Assembly: GCA_050955045.1 (NCBI GenBank)
Contig: JBPBQV010000004.1
Coordinates: forward strand, 29,398-93,397
Length of the DNA stretch: 64,000 bases
Source of the DNA: Mucilaginibacter_A sp050955045
Lineage (GTDB): Bacteria > Bacteroidota > Bacteroidia > Sphingobacteriales > Sphingobacteriaceae
Direction: 5' to 3'
Shown here in pieces: positions 63,581 through 64,000 of this stretch (positions are counted from its first letter, which is position 1; the number at the start of each line of letters is the position of its first letter). The position numbers and the translations under genes are program-made. The notes under the pieces are model-generated. The model ran no database searches, had not been told where the DNA came from, and saw only the letters and a list, made by a program, of their open reading frames with translations.

Positions 63581-63699
63581 ATATTTTTAATGTTATTTTC
63601 TATTTAAACAGAATGAATAACAATGACATATTACTGAAAGAAGATATTGTGTAGAGAAAACGACAGTATGTTAATTTGTCTTGCGACATGATTATCTGC

Positions 63700-64000
63700 T
63701 ATGAGAAAGCTTCGGGTTATTAGTAATACTTGGCTATGATGTCACCACCTTTACACCTGTATCCTATCAACGTAGTCGTCTGCTACGACCCTCAATGGAA
63801 GTCTCATCTCGTGGCTAGTTTCGCACTTAGATGCTTTCAGCGCTTATCTATTCCCAACGTAGCTACTCTGCAATACACCTGGCGGCATAACAGATTCACC
63901 AGAGGTTAGTCCAACCCGGTCCTCTCGTACTAAGGTCAGCCCCACTCAAACTTCCTGCGCCCACAACAGATAGGGACCGAACTGTCTCGCGACGTTCTGA
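63700..64000 (-). rRNA. rrl: 23S rRNA, 3' end (continues beyond the window)
   Basis: The minus strand contains the sarcin-ricin loop AGTACGAGAGGACCGG (complement at about 63916-63930) and the GAAAGC-type 3' end near 63700. The 5' part lies outside the window. The order is 23S-5S on the minus strand with a 119-base spacer. Confidence 0.93.

Overview
The window looks like chromosome from a Bacteroidota bacterium, probably Sphingobacteriaceae (Pedobacter/Mucilaginibacter-like). The evidence is a SusC/SusD pair with a DUF3823 lipoprotein, TAnnTTTG-type promoter elements, almost no Shine-Dalgarno sequences, moderate-to-low GC, and Bacteroidota-style TamB, ParC/ParE and UvrA proteins. The genus call is inference, not proof.

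Layout. 1-5.1 kb: the tail of an Mla-type ABC ATPase gene, an AT-rich glycosyltransferase insertion, an RlmI-like methyltransferase, a lipoprotein, and an aspartokinase resembling the ectoine-cluster type. 5.1-13.3 kb: topoisomerase IV genes parC and parE, split by about 3.7 kb holding a GH29 fucosidase and unknown genes. 14.2-37.7 kb: an arabinan/arabinose utilisation locus. Its leftward arm is susC-susD-DUF3823-GH43-GH43-kduD-kduI. Its rightward arm is GH51, a DUF4965-type protein, a convergent second GH51, a Nudix-type AraR regulator, then araB-araD-GH27-araA. Together these would bind arabinan at the surface, cut the backbone (GH43), remove side chains (GH51/GH43/GH27), and take L-arabinose through isomerase, kinase and epimerase to D-xylulose-5-phosphate. 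KduI/KduD link the locus to pectin uronate breakdown. No inner-membrane arabinose transporter is present in the window.

37.8-50.5 kb: mixed genes (PD-(D/E)xK-like nuclease, HAD phosphatase, thioredoxin, esterase, desaturase, two tandem micro-lipoproteins, MRJP/yellow-family lipoprotein, GT87, LysE, YceI, UvrA). 50.8-62.6 kb: ECF sigma factor, nth, recA, tsaD, tamB, ribBA, lptF/G-type permease and a START-like protein. The right end has tRNA-Met and, on the minus strand, 5S rRNA and the 3' end of 23S rRNA.

The most unusual signal is a short interspersed DNA motif, TAAAAGAAG(C/T)AT, with a second 'dialect' TAAAAACAG(C/T)AT. I count about 30 and about 21 copies by eye, roughly one per 1.3 kb. 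They are concentrated between genes, often overlap stop codons, and often sit as inverted pairs forming hairpins. They are missing from the regions that look acquired. Density and placement resemble the DNA-uptake sequences of Neisseria and Haemophilus. A second notable signal is a pair of ECF-type promoters (TGTAAC-N17-C(G/A)TCTAT) in front of the gene at 8122.
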